A DNA stretch of 64,000 nt from Gammaproteobacteria bacterium (GTDB lineage Bacteria > Pseudomonadota > Gammaproteobacteria > Pseudomonadales > JAUIET01), in assembly GCA_030429735.1 (NCBI GenBank), contig JAUIET010000017.1:1-64000 (forward strand). Reading direction: 5' to 3'. A model generated the notes under the pieces. The model did no database searches. It was not told the DNA's origin and saw nothing but the letters and a program-made list of their open reading frames with translations. Each line of letters begins with the position of its first letter. The stretch's first letter is position 1. Shown piece after piece: positions 63,609-64,000 of this stretch. A program made the position numbers and the translations under genes.

Positions 63609-64000
63609 ATGTCCGCTAGAGGCCTGTGCAATCAAGAATTGGCCTATGCTCGCGAGTTACTGGATGCGGGTGACAGCCCAGCATTGCGCAGTGCGGCGCG
63701 CTTGCAGCTGCAATCTGCGCTGCGCTATTTTTGGCTGGAAATTGCCGCCAGTCATGATGTCATTCCGACAGAGAGCTTTCACAATCTTGGTCAGCTCAGA
63801 ACGGCACTGCAGCGCAAGCTCGGTGAAAACCACCCGGTGGAAGAGCTGACGCAAATGGAAGAGAGTGCGCTGATCGAGGAGCTTCTGCGCCGCTGTGATC
63901 CTGCCAGGATAACGTTTGAATTGTCGGTTAGTTCCCGGAAAAAAGCTAAAAAAAATATAATAAAATCATCGCAAGTTATTGAAATAAAGGAAGTAACTGC
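63609..64000 (+). CDS. DUF6586-like protein, partial at window end
   Basis: An open frame of 130 codons from ATG 63609 (GAGG upstream) to the window end with no stop, so the C-terminus is missing. It is helical: NQELAYARELLDAG, ALRSAARLQLQSALRYFWLEIAAS, then HPVEELTQMEESALIEELLRRCD and a basic stretch SSRKKAKKN. Pseudomonads have a DUF6586 protein with a similar helical start just after topA, so I assign it to that type by position and pattern. Function unknown. Confidence 0.6.
   Translation, partial: MSARGLCNQELAYARELLDAGDSPALRSAARLQLQSALRYFWLEIAASHDVIPTESFHNLGQLRTALQRKLGENHPVEELTQMEESALIEELLRRCDPARITFELSVSSRKKAKKNIIKSSQVIEIKEVT

Overview
The window looks like chromosomal DNA of a Gram-negative, probably marine gammaproteobacterium. 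This rests on FimV-like, Slt and TopA proteins, an MSHA/T2SS-like pilus locus, lipoprotein signal peptides, a glucosylglycerate (compatible-solute) cluster, and topA followed by a DUF6586-like gene. I cannot name the genus. I see no rRNA, tRNA, CRISPR array or prophage.

Layout. 1-130: terminal end of an IS21-like element that continues off the left edge. 0.3-10.6 kb: accessory region with VOC and GFA enzymes, small hypotheticals, a trio of secreted proteins (2633-5090), a membrane diguanylate cyclase, an SDR with altered catalytic residues, lipoproteins, a YkgJ-type protein and an esterase. 10.8-15.0 kb: RND efflux adaptor and permease; the permease frame is broken by a run of ten G. 15.0-18.9 kb (minus strand): glucosylglycerate phosphatase, synthase and phosphorylase. 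19.4-31.3 kb: AP2-like protein, flavoprotein, a hydratase-fold lipoprotein, FimV, LLM oxidoreductase, patatin, a serine hydrolase whose signal-peptide codons are split by a 265-bp MITE-like element, and a Baeyer-Villiger-type monooxygenase.

31.3-43.1 kb (minus strand): a ten-gene type IV pilus/pseudopilus operon starting with a pilin, then secretin, TPR protein, ATPase, inner-membrane protein, GspL-, PilO- and MshK-like proteins and two large pseudopilins. The ATPase gene carries one in-frame TAA codon between its N-terminal and catalytic parts. 43.4-48.2 kb: a small membrane protein plus methyltransferase pair, a UvrD-family helicase with two LexA-like boxes upstream, and folD. 48.4-54.4 kb: a complete NAD-linked formate dehydrogenase operon fdsGBA-fdhD-fdsD; FolD next door also belongs to one-carbon metabolism. 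54.4-64.0 kb: alcohol dehydrogenase, shikimate kinase, TPR lipoprotein, rhombosortase, a candidate structured RNA (57433-57566), glutaredoxin-like protein, Slt, UspA, DUF1653, topA and a partial DUF6586-like gene.

The most notable points are three independent lesions or insertions in otherwise intact genes (G10 tract, TAA in the ATPase, frame-preserving MITE), an orphan structured RNA that may be HEARO/omegaRNA-like, the double SOS box, and an MSHA-like locus with twin 'LPCPD' pseudopilins and no MshM. All functional calls come from reading motifs; no database search was run.
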